Source: Rhipicephalus microplus (taxonomy: Eukaryota; Arthropoda; Arachnida; Ixodida; Ixodidae). From it: DNA of 64,000 nt. The DNA lies in the NCBI RefSeq assembly GCF_043290135.1, contig NC_134701.1, positions 32,019,501 to 32,083,500 of the forward strand. Reading direction: 5' to 3'. Positions 1 to 11,816 of the stretch are shown one piece after another. The notes beneath the pieces were generated by a model that was not told the DNA's origin, did not search any database, and worked only from the letters and a program-made list of their open reading frames with translations. Position numbers and translations under genes: made by a program. Position 1 is the first letter of the stretch. Every line of letters begins with the position of its first letter.

Positions 1-405
1 TCGAGCCTTGTGCGTCAGTTTTACGCAAAGATGGCCCTTCTACAAGTGGTTTTCAATTCAAGATGTCTGGCTTTGAGGAATGAGTCAGCAGCTGGCTTAC
101 TATTCATGTGGTGTGAAACAGCATTACGAAGTATTACCTTACAATCCTCAATTGATGAAGTGGTGCTTTTAGAGTCCCTCAATGGGAAAAGCCCATTCTA
201 ATCATAACGAAAAGGATGCTGACAGACAATGAACTGGGGCTGCAAAGCAGCTTGAAAAGGAAGCAACGCACTGATTGCACAAGCACAGGCAACAGATATG
301 CACCACCAGGAAATTATACAGACATAACTCAACAGCCAATCAGATTGCCTGGTATTGCAAAGTGCTCTAAACGAAGCCTCTCATAAAAAAATGTTCTCGA
401 GCAGG
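1..405. other. No recognisable gene
   Basis: I see no coding, RNA or repeat signature in the bases left of the first retrotransposon. The short open frames here have no recognisable motif. If the host gene at 25.5 kb extends leftward, this is intronic or distal sequence. Confidence 0.5.
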
Positions 406-410
406 ACTTT
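406..410. other. Target-site duplication ACTTT (left copy)
   Basis: ACTTT directly abuts the left LTR and is repeated at 4892-4896 directly after the right LTR. This is the 5-bp duplication expected of Ty3/gypsy integrase. Confidence 0.9.
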
Positions 411-604
411 TGTTGAATCTCGTCCAGGGACTGACAAGGCCAAGGGTCCAACGGGCAAACAACAGCGTTTATTGCCGAAGCGTACGACTGGGGTTACATC
501 ACGGGAATGGAAGACAGTGCTTTGAGCGTTACCATTTAAGCACTAGTGGGCGCATGCGCACTAACGACAGTTCGGTTATCAGGTGTGCTATCGCGAACAC
601 CACA
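411..604 (-). repeat. 3' LTR of the young gypsy element (194 bp)
   Basis: It is base-for-base identical to 4698-4891 when read side by side. Because the element lies on the minus strand, this left copy is the 3' LTR. The sister copy is immediately preceded by the primer binding site, and this copy by the purine tract. Confidence 0.93.
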
Positions 605-614
605 CTTCCTCTGC
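605..614 (-). promoter_or_regulatory. Polypurine tract
   Basis: On the minus strand the ten bases GCAGAGGAAG directly precede the 3' LTR, the expected place for plus-strand DNA priming. The tract is short and contains one C. Confidence 0.7.
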
Positions 615-647
615 TTTTATTCGGAAGCTAATAGTTCACGTTCCCTC

Positions 648-3600
648 TCAGAACCAATCAGGCGGTCGGCGATTTCGTAGCGGGTAGCGCCGATCCAGGT
701 CGCCTCGAGAAGTGTCTGTCAGCAACGTCGGTGGTGAAGGCGAAACCCTAGCTGCAGGCAATGAAGGTACTGGCTCCGGTTCGGTGTCACTCTGTGGCCA
801 CACGGAGAAACCGTCGTCTTGCGCGACGTCTTCGGCAAGCCCTGCCGTGCCTTGAAGTAGCTGGTTCTTGTGGCGCCGCCACTCGAAGCATCCTGAAGAT
901 GTCGACGCTCGTACCCTGAAAGACACTGGTCCACTTTGAGCCATCACCACAGCTGGTACCCATTTGGGCTGTCCCCTGTAATTTCGTGCAAGTACATGAT
1001 CACCAACACTCACGTCACGCACACGACACTGTCGGTTCACCGTCTGTCTGAACTGATTGTAAGCCACCCTTTCCCCCACGGCGGGTTTGAGTACATCGAG
1101 GCGGGTGCGCAAACGTCGCCCCAACAACAAGTTGGCTGGTGCCTCGTGTGTCGTAGCGTGGGGCGTGTTGCGATAAGCGAGCAGAAACTTGTTGAGCTTT
1201 ACCTTCATAGGTTGATGCACGTCATCCTTTTTTAGCGCGTTCTTCAGGGTCTGTACGAAACGCTCCGCAAGTCCATTGGTGCTGGGATTGTAGGGGGCTG
1301 TTTGCACGTGTCGGCAACCCATCTCCCTTACAAACTGCTTGAACTCCTCTGACGTGAACTGTGGGCCGTTATCCGACACGATTGTCTCAGGGAACCCAAA
1401 ACGAGCGAAAACATCTCGTAAGCACTCAATTGTTGCATCTGCAGTAGTTGAACGCATCATAAAAACTTCGGGCCACTTCGAGTGAGCATCGACCACTATA
1501 AGAAACATTGACTGTTGAAATGGTCCTGCAAAATCTATATGTATGCGCTGCCACGGCGCTGAGGGCCAGGCCCAAGGGTGCAACGGAGCTTTGCAAGGGG
1601 CACTGCGCTGTTCTTGGCAATCTGTACATGACTGCACCATACGCTCAAGGTCCCCCTCGATGGACGGCCACCAGACGTAACTACGCGCAAGCGCCTTGCT
1701 GCGAACTATACCTGGGTGACCCTCGTGTAATTCGGCCAGAACTGCTCTCTGCAGCTTTGCGGGAATGACTACCCGCGTTCCCAGCAAAATGCATCCTCCA
1801 TGCAATGTCAGTTGATTGCGTCTGGCGAAGTATTGTTTCAGTCTATGGTCATTGACAAATATTGGCCAGCCTGTGCTTATGCACTCTTTTACTTTCGCCA
1901 GATCGTTATCCTGCTCTGTGGCATGGGCAATTCCCTTGCTCGACACTGGTAGGGAGGCCAGCCGCAATGAATAGAAAGTCTCTTCCGACTCCTGCGTTTC
2001 GTCTTTCACACATGGTAGCGGCAAACGGGAGCAAAAATCGGCTTCTGCGTTATCGGCTGATTTTCTAAAAAGAAGGTCGTATCTGTATGCCGACAACGTC
2101 ACAGCCCACCGCTGTAGGCGCGCAGCCGCGATAGGCGGAATACCTGTTGTTGGCCCCAAAATTTGCTGTAAGGGTTTATGATCAGTGATTAAAGTGAATG
2201 CGCGGCCATAAATATAGCAGTGAAACTTTTTTATGCCAAAGATTATGGCCAGCGCCTCTTTTTCAAGCTGGCTATATTTCTTCTCTGCCTCGGAAAGCGT
2301 GCGCGAAGCAAAAGCAACTGGCCTAGACTTCCCGTCCTCAAAAACATGGGAGAGCACTGCACCTACCCCATACTGCGATGCGTCACAGGCCAGCTTTAAT
2401 GGCCTATCCGGGTCGTAGTGGGCCAGCACCTGCGGCGATGACAGCATTCTTTTAACTTCGTTGAACGCGTCTCGGCAGCAGTCGTCCCAACACCAAGGAG
2501 CGTCTTTCCGTAAAAGCTGGTAAAAAGGCACAGCCATTGTTGAAAGATTAGGCACAAACTTTCCATAATAATTAACGACACCCAGGAAGGACTGCAGTTG
2601 CTGCTTGTTTGTCGGTGCGGCAGCGTTTATGACTGCTTCAATTTTCTCTGGTGACGCAGATATTCCTGCTGCAGTAATTTTGTGCCCCAGGTAACAGAGC
2701 TCATTTTGAAAGAACGCGCATTTTTCTTTCTTTATTTTGACGCCTCGCTCCAGCAACCGTTTCAAGAGTGCGTCTAGGTTTACCAGGTGTTCTTCAGCGT
2801 TTCTTCCTGTGACTAAGATGTCATCGAGATAACAACAAACTCCGTTTAGGCCCTTCAGCATTGTGTCCATTATTTTCTGAAAAATACCTGGTGCTGACGC
2901 TATTCCGAAAGGTAGCCTGTTGACTGCAAACAGCCCTTTCCGCGTGTTCAAAGTCAAGTACTTCTTCGACTCTTCTGACATGAGTACTTGTTGGTATGCC
3001 CTGTTAAGGTCGATCTTACTAAAGTGCATTCCCCCGGCCAACGCAGCTAATAGGTCATCAATTTTAGGTAGCGGGTAGTGTGTGATGTCCAGAGAGGGGT
3101 TTATCGTTGTCTTATAATCCCCACAGAGACGTATGCTTCCATCTTTTTTTATCACTGGCACGGCGGGCGTGGCATATTCTGATGTATTCACGGGTGTGAG
3201 TATTCCCAGCTGCACCAATTTTTCTATCTCTGCTTCTACTGCTGACTGCAGTGCGAATGGCACATTGCGTGCCTTCAGGAACCTCGGCCGGTGATCGGCT
3301 TTGAAGAACAGCTCGGCCCTTTCGTCTGTGATAGCGCCTAGCTCATCCTTAAACAGCATTTTGTATTTTTCGAGCAACGATTCTAGCCTTTCCTTCGTTC
3401 GCGAGGACAAGTCGAACACTGACCTTGAGACGTGGTTGAGGCCCCAAATCTGGTTCCAGTTTAGCCGTACTGTGCGCAGCCATTCACGCCCTAGCAGTGG
3501 TGGTCCTGCTTGATCGACGAGGTAGAGTGGTAGTTTCGCCGTCTGCTCCCCGTGCTGCACCTTGACGACCGCCACGCCGCAAGGTTGGACGAGTGCTCCG

Positions 3601-4673
3601 GTATAGGTGCGCAGGACGATGTCTGTTGGTCCGCATCTGGCTGAAGGGAACTGCTGCTTGAACTGCTTGTAAGGCATGATAGACACCGCGGCTCCCGTGT
3701 CAAGTTCCATTTCCACCAGTGCTCCATCTATTTTCAGTCCCACAAAAATAGGAGTGCGGCCGGACGCCACTTGTTCCGAAACGCCTATGGGTGGCACCTG
3801 CGTGACCACTTTCAGCGTTTTCACTCTCCGTTTCTGCTGATACCCGCCACAATATTGCCCGTTGCTGCGACAGGCCCTTTGAATATGCCCTTTCTTTCCA
3901 CACTTATAGCACGTATTATTAACGTGAGGGCATACTGAATGAGTGTGGCTCGGAGAACCGCAGCGATAACAAGCCAGTCGCTGCTTACCGGAAATCGCTT
4001 GCGCCTCGTACAAATCAGCAGGGTCATAATTGCATTCTCCCTCCATTTTGTGCAGCTGTGTGGCCACTGACTCTACGACTCTAGTCTCGGCAACATTCTT
4101 CCGGGCCGCTTCCATGGCCAGGGCGCGCTCGACTGCTTTCGGGAACGTCAGTTTGTCGTCCTCGGTAAAGAGTACTCGCTGCACGTCCTCTCGCAGTAGT
4201 CCACAGACAAAACGATCCCGCAGCGCTTCGTCCAAATTTGCTCCAAACTGACAACTCTGGGACAACTTCCGAAGTTCAGCAACATATTCGGGCAGAGACT
4301 CGCCTTCGTGCTGTGCTCTGCGGTAAAACTTTGCTCGTTCCCCGATTATGGACGGCTTTGGGGCAAGATGTGCATCCAAGAGGCTCTTCAGTTGCTCGAA
4401 ACTTTTTCCCGATGGTAGGTCCGGTGCAGCCAACGACTTCAGCAACCCATACGTACGCGGTCCGATGATGCTGAGGAATGCGTGTACCTTGTCGCTGTCG
4501 GGAACCTTGTTGACAATCAGAAAAGAGGTCAACCTCTCCTTGTATGCCGTCCAGTCGCTTGCAGTAACGTCGAATGACTCCATCTGGCCCAGCTGCCCTC
4601 TGCTCACCATCTGGCCCAGCTGCTCACCAGACCGCATTGTCGCTTCTTCACCACACTGCTCGCTACTCTTCAT
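648..4673 (-). CDS. Gag-Pol polyprotein, Ty3/gypsy retrotransposon
   Basis: One 1341-residue frame encodes all the element's proteins. Gag occupies roughly residues 1-230 and is followed by two CCHC zinc knuckles at about 233-270 (CYRCGSPSHTHSVC, CYKCGKKGHIQRAC) for RNA binding. The aspartic protease has LDTGAAVSIM near 324. The reverse transcriptase has a YLDD catalytic box near 615. RNase H has DASQYGVGAVL near 761. Integrase has its HHCC finger at about 975-1020, then the DDE core: D in HIDFAG (about 1044), D in SDNGPQF (about 1100) and E in NGLAERF (about 1134). The ATG at 4673 lies just inside the primer site and is the first in frame. Every catalytic residue I can check is present and there is no stop or frameshift, so a functional source copy is plausible. 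Gag and Pol are fused without the usual frameshift. Confidence 0.95.
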   Translation of the reverse strand: MKSSEQCGEEATMRSGEQLGQMVSRGQLGQMESFDVTASDWTAYKERLTSFLIVNKVPDSDKVHAFLSIIGPRTYGLLKSLAAPDLPSGKSFEQLKSLLDAHLAPKPSIIGERAKFYRRAQHEGESLPEYVAELRKLSQSCQFGANLDEALRDRFVCGLLREDVQRVLFTEDDKLTFPKAVERALAMEAARKNVAETRVVESVATQLHKMEGECNYDPADLYEAQAISGKQRLACYRCGSPSHTHSVCPHVNNTCYKCGKKGHIQRACRSNGQYCGGYQQKRRVKTLKVVTQVPPIGVSEQVASGRTPIFVGLKIDGALVEMELDTGAAVSIMPYKQFKQQFPSARCGPTDIVLRTYTGALVQPCGVAVVKVQHGEQTAKLPLYLVDQAGPPLLGREWLRTVRLNWNQIWGLNHVSRSVFDLSSRTKERLESLLEKYKMLFKDELGAITDERAELFFKADHRPRFLKARNVPFALQSAVEAEIEKLVQLGILTPVNTSEYATPAVPVIKKDGSIRLCGDYKTTINPSLDITHYPLPKIDDLLAALAGGMHFSKIDLNRAYQQVLMSEESKKYLTLNTRKGLFAVNRLPFGIASAPGIFQKIMDTMLKGLNGVCCYLDDILVTGRNAEEHLVNLDALLKRLLERGVKIKKEKCAFFQNELCYLGHKITAAGISASPEKIEAVINAAAPTNKQQLQSFLGVVNYYGKFVPNLSTMAVPFYQLLRKDAPWCWDDCCRDAFNEVKRMLSSPQVLAHYDPDRPLKLACDASQYGVGAVLSHVFEDGKSRPVAFASRTLSEAEKKYSQLEKEALAIIFGIKKFHCYIYGRAFTLITDHKPLQQILGPTTGIPPIAAARLQRWAVTLSAYRYDLLFRKSADNAEADFCSRLPLPCVKDETQESEETFYSLRLASLPVSSKGIAHATEQDNDLAKVKECISTGWPIFVNDHRLKQYFARRNQLTLHGGCILLGTRVVIPAKLQRAVLAELHEGHPGIVRSKALARSYVWWPSIEGDLERMVQSCTDCQEQRSAPCKAPLHPWAWPSAPWQRIHIDFAGPFQQSMFLIVVDAHSKWPEVFMMRSTTADATIECLRDVFARFGFPETIVSDNGPQFTSEEFKQFVREMGCRHVQTAPYNPSTNGLAERFVQTLKNALKKDDVHQPMKVKLNKFLLAYRNTPHATTHEAPANLLLGRRLRTRLDVLKPAVGERVAYNQFRQTVNRQCRVRDVSVGDHVLARNYRGQPKWVPAVVMAQSGPVSFRVRASTSSGCFEWRRHKNQLLQGTAGLAEDVAQDDGFSVWPQSDTEPEPVPSLPAARVSPSPPTLLTDTSRGDLDRRYPLRNRRPPDWF

Positions 4674-4678
4674 TTTTC

Positions 4679-4696
4679 ATCCCATCCTCGTCGCCA
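4679..4696 (-). promoter_or_regulatory. Primer binding site, tRNA-Ser(GCT) type
   Basis: One base inside the 5' LTR the minus strand reads TGGCGACGAGGATGGGAT. This is 18 bases complementary to the 3' end (with CCA) of animal tRNA-Ser(GCT) as I recall it. A tRNA-Ser primer is known for Mag-type elements. The match to this host's own tRNA needs checking. Confidence 0.85.
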
Positions 4697-4697
4697 G

Positions 4698-4891
4698 TGT
4701 TGAATCTCGTCCAGGGACTGACAAGGCCAAGGGTCCAACGGGCAAACAACAGCGTTTATTGCCGAAGCGTACGACTGGGGTTACATCACGGGAATGGAAG
4801 ACAGTGCTTTGAGCGTTACCATTTAAGCACTAGTGGGCGCATGCGCACTAACGACAGTTCGGTTATCAGGTGTGCTATCGCGAACACCACA
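4698..4891 (-). repeat. 5' LTR of the young gypsy element (194 bp)
   Basis: Identical to 411-604. As the 5' LTR it should carry the element's promoter for minus-strand transcription. I see no clear TATA box, so initiator-type control is possible. Confidence 0.93.
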
Positions 4892-5664
4892 ACTTTGATT
4901 TGTGCAAGTTAGTACATTGTTAGCGGGGAAAAACAGCGCAACAAAAAAAGAGGACACGAAAACACACTACACATTCGAGCACTTAAACACTATGTACTGT
5001 AATTCTGGTCGTGCTCTTATCCCATTAACTATCAACTCCACAGTTGCCATTTACTGAGCTTTTTGTTAAATTGGATGCCTATGAGTATCGACAGCATTTG
5101 AAGTAACTAAACAAATAAATGAATTGCCAGCTAGAAAACTGTAAGCAGCCCAATGCTAGTTGAAACTAGACATGCTAGCCAAAAAATTGAGCCACGTTGA
5201 AAGATTTTTATATTAAAAAATTGTTATCTAGTAAAGCACAGAGTGAAAAGGCAAATTGACCTCAAAGTTCTTGTTCCAGATCACTAGGACATCAAGTTCC
5301 AAGTGGTTCTCTTCTGGTCAATTTCTATGAGCAAAATATGGGCCACATACTTTTTTAAACATGTAAGAAGAGACCGAAATTCACAAGTATACAACCAAAG
5401 AAAGTATAAAAGAAGCATTTCTATGCAAAAAAATTATTATTGTGTTTATCATAGTTGCCGCATCTTTTAATAATGTGCTCTGAAGCAGAGAAGCTCAGCT
5501 TAACACGAGAGACAAGCACGAGAAGAGGGCTTCTCCAATGGAACGCAAGCATTGATGCACTGCATGCCCAATGAAGTGTCTAACACCATCTCTTTCTAAA
5601 TATCAAACAAGATCCTGGCTGCGAAAACAGATGGCATGGCAATTTTATTATGTGCGCAACCAGG

Positions 5665-5745
5665 GGCACAGCAGGAAATGTTTTTTGGGGGAGGAGGGGG
5701 GGGGGGGGGGGTTCACCAGACTTGACTGGGGGGGTACAGGCATCA
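5665..5745 (+). repeat. G-rich dispersed repeat
   Basis: A G-run block follows CAGGAAATGTTTTTTGGGGG. Similar blocks occur at 14860-14932 (opposite orientation, next to GGCTACGCCACTG) and near 22630 (GTGTAGCCACC followed by TTTTTTGGGGGGA). Recurrence of the flanking words suggests a dispersed repeat family rather than three unrelated G runs. Confidence 0.4.
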
Positions 5746-7102
5746 GCTTTTCTCTGTGATGTGGTATTTTTAGAATATTGTGTACATGTATTCAAAGTCA
5801 TGAGACTCCCCCCATCCCTCCTCCCCCCAATCCCCATGCATATATGCTTGTGAAGAGATTAAGCCAAAGTAGAGTAATACACTCCGTGCGGGACCTATAA
5901 GGGGCGCCTTGAACCGGGGGGGAGGGGGGGGGGGCGCCACTTGTGGTGGTGCGGCGGGCGCGCAACGTTGAGAGTCGTAGCAGACAGCGCCTAGCTGCTT
6001 TGATAGCTATGCTGGCACAAGCGCCCGTTACCGGCGGGTTAGTGCATACTTCGAGCAGAATTTAAAGATATCGCAGGGAGACAATCTTCCGCGATACCAC
6101 CATGAATAAATGGGAAAACTTTCACGAAAGCGGCCACTTTTTTTGTGTTAGTGAGTGCTTTGCTGCCCGTCGCAAGGAATGATGGCTAAACGCATGTGTG
6201 AGATGTGCGTAATGCATGAGGCTTGCTGCATAACTATCACGGCAAGCCGTCATTCTTTCAAACTTAGATTATTATCGATGCTTGCCCACTGCCCGCGTAC
6301 TTGCAAAATACTCTGAGCGTTTAGAAATATCAATGGCTCCACGGCCACTTGCCGTGAAAACTGGCGTGCTCATTTGTTGCTGTGCCGTGCCCCGGCGATT
6401 TTTAGCCACGAAGTCTCGAGAAGTGCTTTGCTTGAAATTGTCGTCGTTCATCATGATCCCCGTCCTTACTTCATTTCTCGCGCAGATCATGCTATGAGCT
6501 TGAGGCATGGGCGAGAAAGAAAACGTGAGAAGATTTAGTCCAGAGAGCCTGTTCCGCGTGCATGCCCCGTTCTGTCTTTCGCTTCACCTTGTAGAGTGCT
6601 GATGACGACGGCGCAATCAGTTCGGCCATCTTCACGTGTCGTTCATTTACTACAACCTTTTGCGTTGTTCATGTTGCTTACCGAAACAAACACCGACACG
6701 CACATCCGTTGCTACAGCATTCGCAAAGCATTGTTTCTTGCCATGTATAGTTCTGCTATACTCTACGCCCTGCATCATTTCTTTTTAACATGCAGACTGT
6801 TTAACAGCCGAAGAAAAAGGCTTTTGAATGAACGAAATCCGAAAGATGGGATTCAATTCATTACTTCCAGCGGCTATTTTCTTTGGAGCTACAGCACTTG
6901 GTTTTAGACACAGGAACGTTTGGGATGCGATATGCGATTTGCTACGCTAGACGAACGAAACGAATTGAATTCTAAGGTTATGTAAGTGAAACGTATTTTT
7001 CAACGACATTAGGCTTTTTTACGTGCATTAAGCTAATTAGTTATTTAGAAAATGATCTATTGCTAAAGATTTTGGGATTTAAAAACAAAATCATTTATAT
7101 AA

Positions 7103-7145
7103 CAAGGCACCACCCATTTCACGGCCAATCCCCTATGGTGCCTTG
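7103..7145. repeat. Perfect 10-bp inverted repeat with CCAAT-containing loop
   Basis: CAAGGCACCA and its exact complement TGGTGCCTTG flank a 23-base loop containing GGCCAATCCCC. It could be a remnant of a transposon end or an isolated hairpin. I assign no function. Confidence 0.5.
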
Positions 7146-9784
7146 CGCCAGTTTAATAAGGACCAACCGACCAGCTGACGTACTAGCTTGATCCTATCGA
7201 GTGCGCATGCGCTGCTGGGTGGCTGCTGTGTTTACGGTAAAATGCTACATAATTCAGTTTGCACCTTCACTGGATTGGATAAACTTTTATTATTAGATAA
7301 ACTTTTATTATTGGATAAACTGATAAACCCATCAACTCAGGAAAGTACTAATTGACCTCGCATTGCATTCCTCAAAACTGGGAATGATACATGCCGAGGT
7401 AGTAATTATTAGGGTTCATTAAAACGTCCCATCAGCCTTGATCTGAAATAAAATTTCTCGCATGCGTTTCTTTTCTAACCAGCTCTATGGCAGCAAGAAC
7501 ATCAGGCAAGATCATCGCACCTACAGAGGGCATCTGAGACCAATTCAAGCACGCATCGGCAGAATGCAAGACAGCAGACCAAATGGGAACTAAACACTTT
7601 TTACGTCCCACAGCCGTGATCCACTTATTTCGCTGCCCAATAAAGCAGTAACAAGTCGAGAAACTCTGAAACTTCGTTCCTGCAAAACAAGCGTGTATAC
7701 CTGTTGGTACAATCGACTTCGCAGCAGTTCATGATTCAGATAAACTACGTGCTAGTGAACGTTGGGGGAGTGCTTCGTTCTGCTTGGTCTCTCAACGTTT
7801 GTCTTCTCTGACGGCCGCACGGTGGCGCGCCAGTCTCAGTGCACGGAGTCTATAGCAGTAAGACATAAAGTGGATGACCGGTAGAGTGGCCGTTTTAAGC
7901 AACGGCCTCACATCGCACCAGTGAATGGACTAGTCTTCAAGAAAGTAGCACTGCGACGACTTGCCCGATGGAAGAAGACATCGTTGATTGTTAATCTCTC
8001 TTAAGCGTAGATAGCGCAGTCCTCTTCGGGGCAAAGTGCGTTTCACAAGTCAAGGACGGCTCTGCTTACAGCGTGGAATGAGAATGACTGCATGCCTATG
8101 GGAATGATTTTGATGTTGAGCTCCATATGTCAAGCTGCCCTGCCAAAGTGATCACTTTTAGTCAACACTTTTTACTTTAATGCACACATCCACACATGCC
8201 TGCGATATGTAATAGGTTCAACTGATTGAGATATATTGCTGAAAATCACTTTTACACCGTGCCAGAGTGATTCTGTTTTCTCCCATTGCATACTTCTTGC
8301 TTTTCAGTGGTACCTTTCACTTGCAGACGTGGTTCGCGGATACAAAAGGTCTGAACGGCAATGCAACAAGCCAAGTTTGTATATAACGATTCTCATAAAT
8401 TTTGGGTAATATATGTGGCATATATTATGACATGCAATGCGCAGGATAATTTTCGTGTCAATTGAAGAAGATAACCAACAGTATTCCGCTGTGTCATGTG
8501 TCTGTTCTTTGTGCAAAATATCGCATGCACAGAGTTTATTTCATTTCTTCTAAAAAATTATTGTTACTATGTATATTGTTCTTAATATTGCATAATGACA
8601 TGTCCACGTCCATCCACGTTTCTTCATCCTGTGCATTTCTTGTGCATTATGTCGCTAGTTGATGAAATCGCTCGGTGTGCCCTAGCTTCTAGTCATGCCA
8701 ATGTAAAGGGACCAACAGATGAAGCAAATCAATATAAATATTTTTAATTCGTCGCATATTTTTTCAGCTTTGTGTTGTTTATTTTTTCGCTGTTTGCCAC
8801 ACCGCTGAACTATAAAACTCGTGATCACTAGAACTTCCCACGCTACATTTCTCATTAGGCTGCTTTAGGTTTATGACCATCACCGTATTTAGTAGGCCTT
8901 TCTAAGGTTGTGATTGGCCTGCACGTTTGCCTGTGCTGCACCTTCTCACTAAACAACACTTCTGAGTGCCTTTAGCAGTTGGGGCATAACAAAATAGGTA
9001 TCAATATATTGTACACTCGCATACAAGTGAAGTTCACTAAATAAACCAAATATTCTGTCGCGTGCGCATGTGTGGGGGTGGGGATTGATCACGTGCGTGT
9101 GTGTGTGTTTAGATATTAGTAGAACGTTCGAAGAGTCACACTGTAATATGCTTGAACATGGCCTATGAGACCTTGAAACTGTGTATGGTTTTACAATTAA
9201 AACGAACCACTGCCTAGAGAAAATTTTTCGTAGCGATCGACTCTGGCGAGGTCCCTTCCGGCGGGTACAAGTATGACCACCGGTGCAGCATCAATCTCGT
9301 ACTTAAAACGCTCACGGCCCAGATTCCTGCTCAAGATCTCACAGAGTGTAGTGATATTTTATAGACATACTGATATCTCACAGACATAATGAAATCTCAC
9401 AGACGTAGTTGATATCGTATTTTCTGTGGCAAAATGCGAATCAGTCTGGCTCGAGTTTGACCGTGGCTTCCTTTTATCTAACAAAAGAGCTATCATTGGA
9501 TCTATTTATCCACCCCATCATCATCTTACGGCGACTTCTGTGTTAAACTTAATTACATTCTAAGTTTGCTTGAATCTGAAAATTACAATGTAATCGTTTT
9601 AGGCCATAAACATTGACATTACAAATACTAATGATACCTCTTGTGTTCAATACTCCAACTGTTGTAATGATGTATTTCTCCCAGCCACAGCACGCTCATT
9701 GATCATATACTCATTAACATAAGATCTTTTCAAAAGGCCGGTGTGGTCAATTTCAATTTGACAAACCATTATACAAATTTTCTG

Positions 9785-11160
9785 TTATTAAATTTATTTA
9801 AACATACTGCCAATCCCTCACGGGATTCTCGCAGGAAGGGCATAGACACAGTACATGTCTGAGATTTTTAAGAAATATGGGGTTGCACAGTCGGTGGAGC
9901 GTAGTACACATTATAGATTCTTCATTGAATAAGTATGAACAAGGAACGCATAGATTTTACAAAAGTAACATACCATACAGGTTTTGATATTACAGGTTAC
10001 AAAAAAAAAACTTCTTCACTACAAATCTTTTCAAAAATTCATGATTTGGTGACAAGATAAAACACAAACGAGTTGATACACACATTCACTCAGTGCTACA
10101 AGTTAAAGTCAGATCGTGTCAATTTTCTTTTCTACCAGCCTTAAGAACTCTGTTAAACTCGTGGGACCAGTTATTGAATTGCCTAGAGAATTCCAATCCC
10201 TTACTGCTAATGGAAAGAAAGCGTACTTGAAACAGTCTACGTTGAACCAGTATTCTGTTAGCCTTTGGGAAAGTTTTAGTCCGGTTAGCCTTGTTCGATC
10301 AACGGATATATAGTCTGAGGCCTCTAATTTTAGGTGACTGTGAATTAGATCATACAGAAATTTTAATCTGGCTATCTTGATTCTATTGTCGAGGGTGAAC
10401 AGGCCAGCTTATTTTAGTAGCACTGTCGGAGAGTCGCTCATTTTACATCAGTTAAAGATAAACCTTACCGCTTTTCTTTAAACACCTTCCAACCTATTGA
10501 TTAATTCTTTAGTAAAAGGGGCCCAGACTATATTGGCGTATTCAAGTATGGACCAGACATACGTCGTGTAGGCCAACAGCTTTACGTGGGGTGGGGCCTG
10601 TCGCAGTCGTCGTCGGAGCATAAACAGGCGTTTCAATGCTGAAGAGATGTTAATATGCGATTCCCATCTGTTCTCGGTGGTTAATGTAACTCCTAGGTAT
10701 TTATGCTCCGTTACTCGCGCAAGGGGGTTATTGTTGATATTATAAAGAATGTCAAAAATGTTTCTTTTTCTGCTTACAGTCAGGAGCGAACACTTTTTGG
10801 AGTTCAACAGCATCTGATTCTCCTTGCACCAATCTCATACCTTTGACAGGGCGTTTTGTAGAGCTATGCTATCTTGAATTGTGCTAATTTCGCTGTAAAT
10901 CACACAGTCATCTGCAAATAGTTTTATGTTAACTGGTACTCGTGATGGTAAATCATTAATAAAAATAAGGAAGAGAACAGGAGCCAAAACAAATCCAGGG
11001 ACTCCTGATGATACCGGTGTGATTGTGGATGTCTTATTGTTGAATTCTAGGTACTGCATGCAATTAGGTAATCTTTAACCTAAGTACCAATGACTGAGTC
11101 CCCAAGCACATTTTCCAGCTTTCAGAGTAGTTTTACATGAGATACTGTATCGAAGGCCTA
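9785..11160 (-). pseudogene. 5'-truncated minus-strand LINE nested in the older LINE
   Basis: The minus strand carries the 3' half of a LINE ORF2. RT motif A (AFDTVSH) lies near 11150. A FADDC box replaces the usual YADD near 10920. The thumb region (KYLGVTLTTENRWESHI, LLAYTTYVWSILEYANIVW) is at 10478-10813. A C-terminal segment (CFKYAFFPLAVRDWNSL) ends at a TGA at 10109-10111. An in-frame TGA separates the 10478-10813 and 10835-11059 frames, and the last segment is in another frame. A 3' UTR with a GGGATT hairpin ends in TAAATAAATTTAATAA near 9785. The insertion interrupts the endonuclease of the plus-strand LINE. Confidence 0.82.
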
Positions 11161-11816
11161 CAAACTATACAAACTAAAATATACAAACTGATAGCAAAAT
11201 ATACAACCTAATCGCAAAACTAAAATGGCCAATAGGTGTGCTTTAAATTCTGCAAAGTTCGTTGATATGGTATCGTGCTTCGACGGGGAGCACTTATCAC
11301 AAGATCTTTGCGTCAACAAAGTGTTCAATGGCTTGACCAAGAAATTTGCAGGTTTCATGAATACGTGTACGTCTGCATACATCATATCACGTTGGCGCTA
11401 AGCCCCTAGAAACCCGTGGATTATGAGAGGACTGCTGCGCAGCATAGAAAAAAAAAGACACTCTTTACAAATAAGTAAAGCTCAGGCCATTCAAGTTGTC
11501 TCTTTGGGCCCACCTTGAAGTGTATTCACAAACACTTACTGTCCTGCTTAAAAAAGCTAAAAAGACCTACTATCAAAATAAACATAATTAGTTCATTTAT
11601 TTTTTATTTCAATAATAAAAAAAAGAGTTCTTACATTTTGATCAGCCAGAAACACTTCAAACAGTACTTCGGAACGGCACCAGCACTATAACCAACACCA
11701 TTGCTATCGCCAATTCATTTACCGATTCATTTTGAAACAACTCTATATCGACTGTCACTACCTTGCCTTCATTGCCTCGCTTGTCTTACGCACTTTTATT
11801 GAAACCCACATCACCT

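Larger units (their letters stand above)
411..4891 (-). mobile_element. Complete Ty3/gypsy LTR retrotransposon
   Basis: This is a structurally complete element of 4481 bp. It has two identical 194-bp LTRs that start TGTTG and end CACCACA (as read on the plus strand) and a 5-bp target duplication ACTTT at 406-410 and 4892-4896. It also has a tRNA-Ser-type primer binding site, a purine tract and one uninterrupted 1341-codon gag-pol frame on the minus strand. The Ser-tRNA primer, the single fused ORF and the two CCHC knuckles recall Mag-type Ty3/gypsy elements. That lineage call is inference. Identical LTRs mean a recent insertion. No envelope-like ORF is present. Confidence 0.95.
4897..9240. 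other. Gene-free stretch (probably intronic)
   Basis: About 4.3 kb with no supported gene. It holds a G-rich dispersed repeat (5665-5745), a tandem pair of GATAAACTTTTATTATT units near 7275-7320 and a short hairpin at 7103-7145. The small open frames have no recognisable domain and unremarkable composition. Confidence 0.5.

Noticed and set aside
648..4673. Endogenous retrovirus with an envelope
   Set aside because: No third ORF or membrane glycoprotein follows pol. The stop lies 34 bp before the purine tract.
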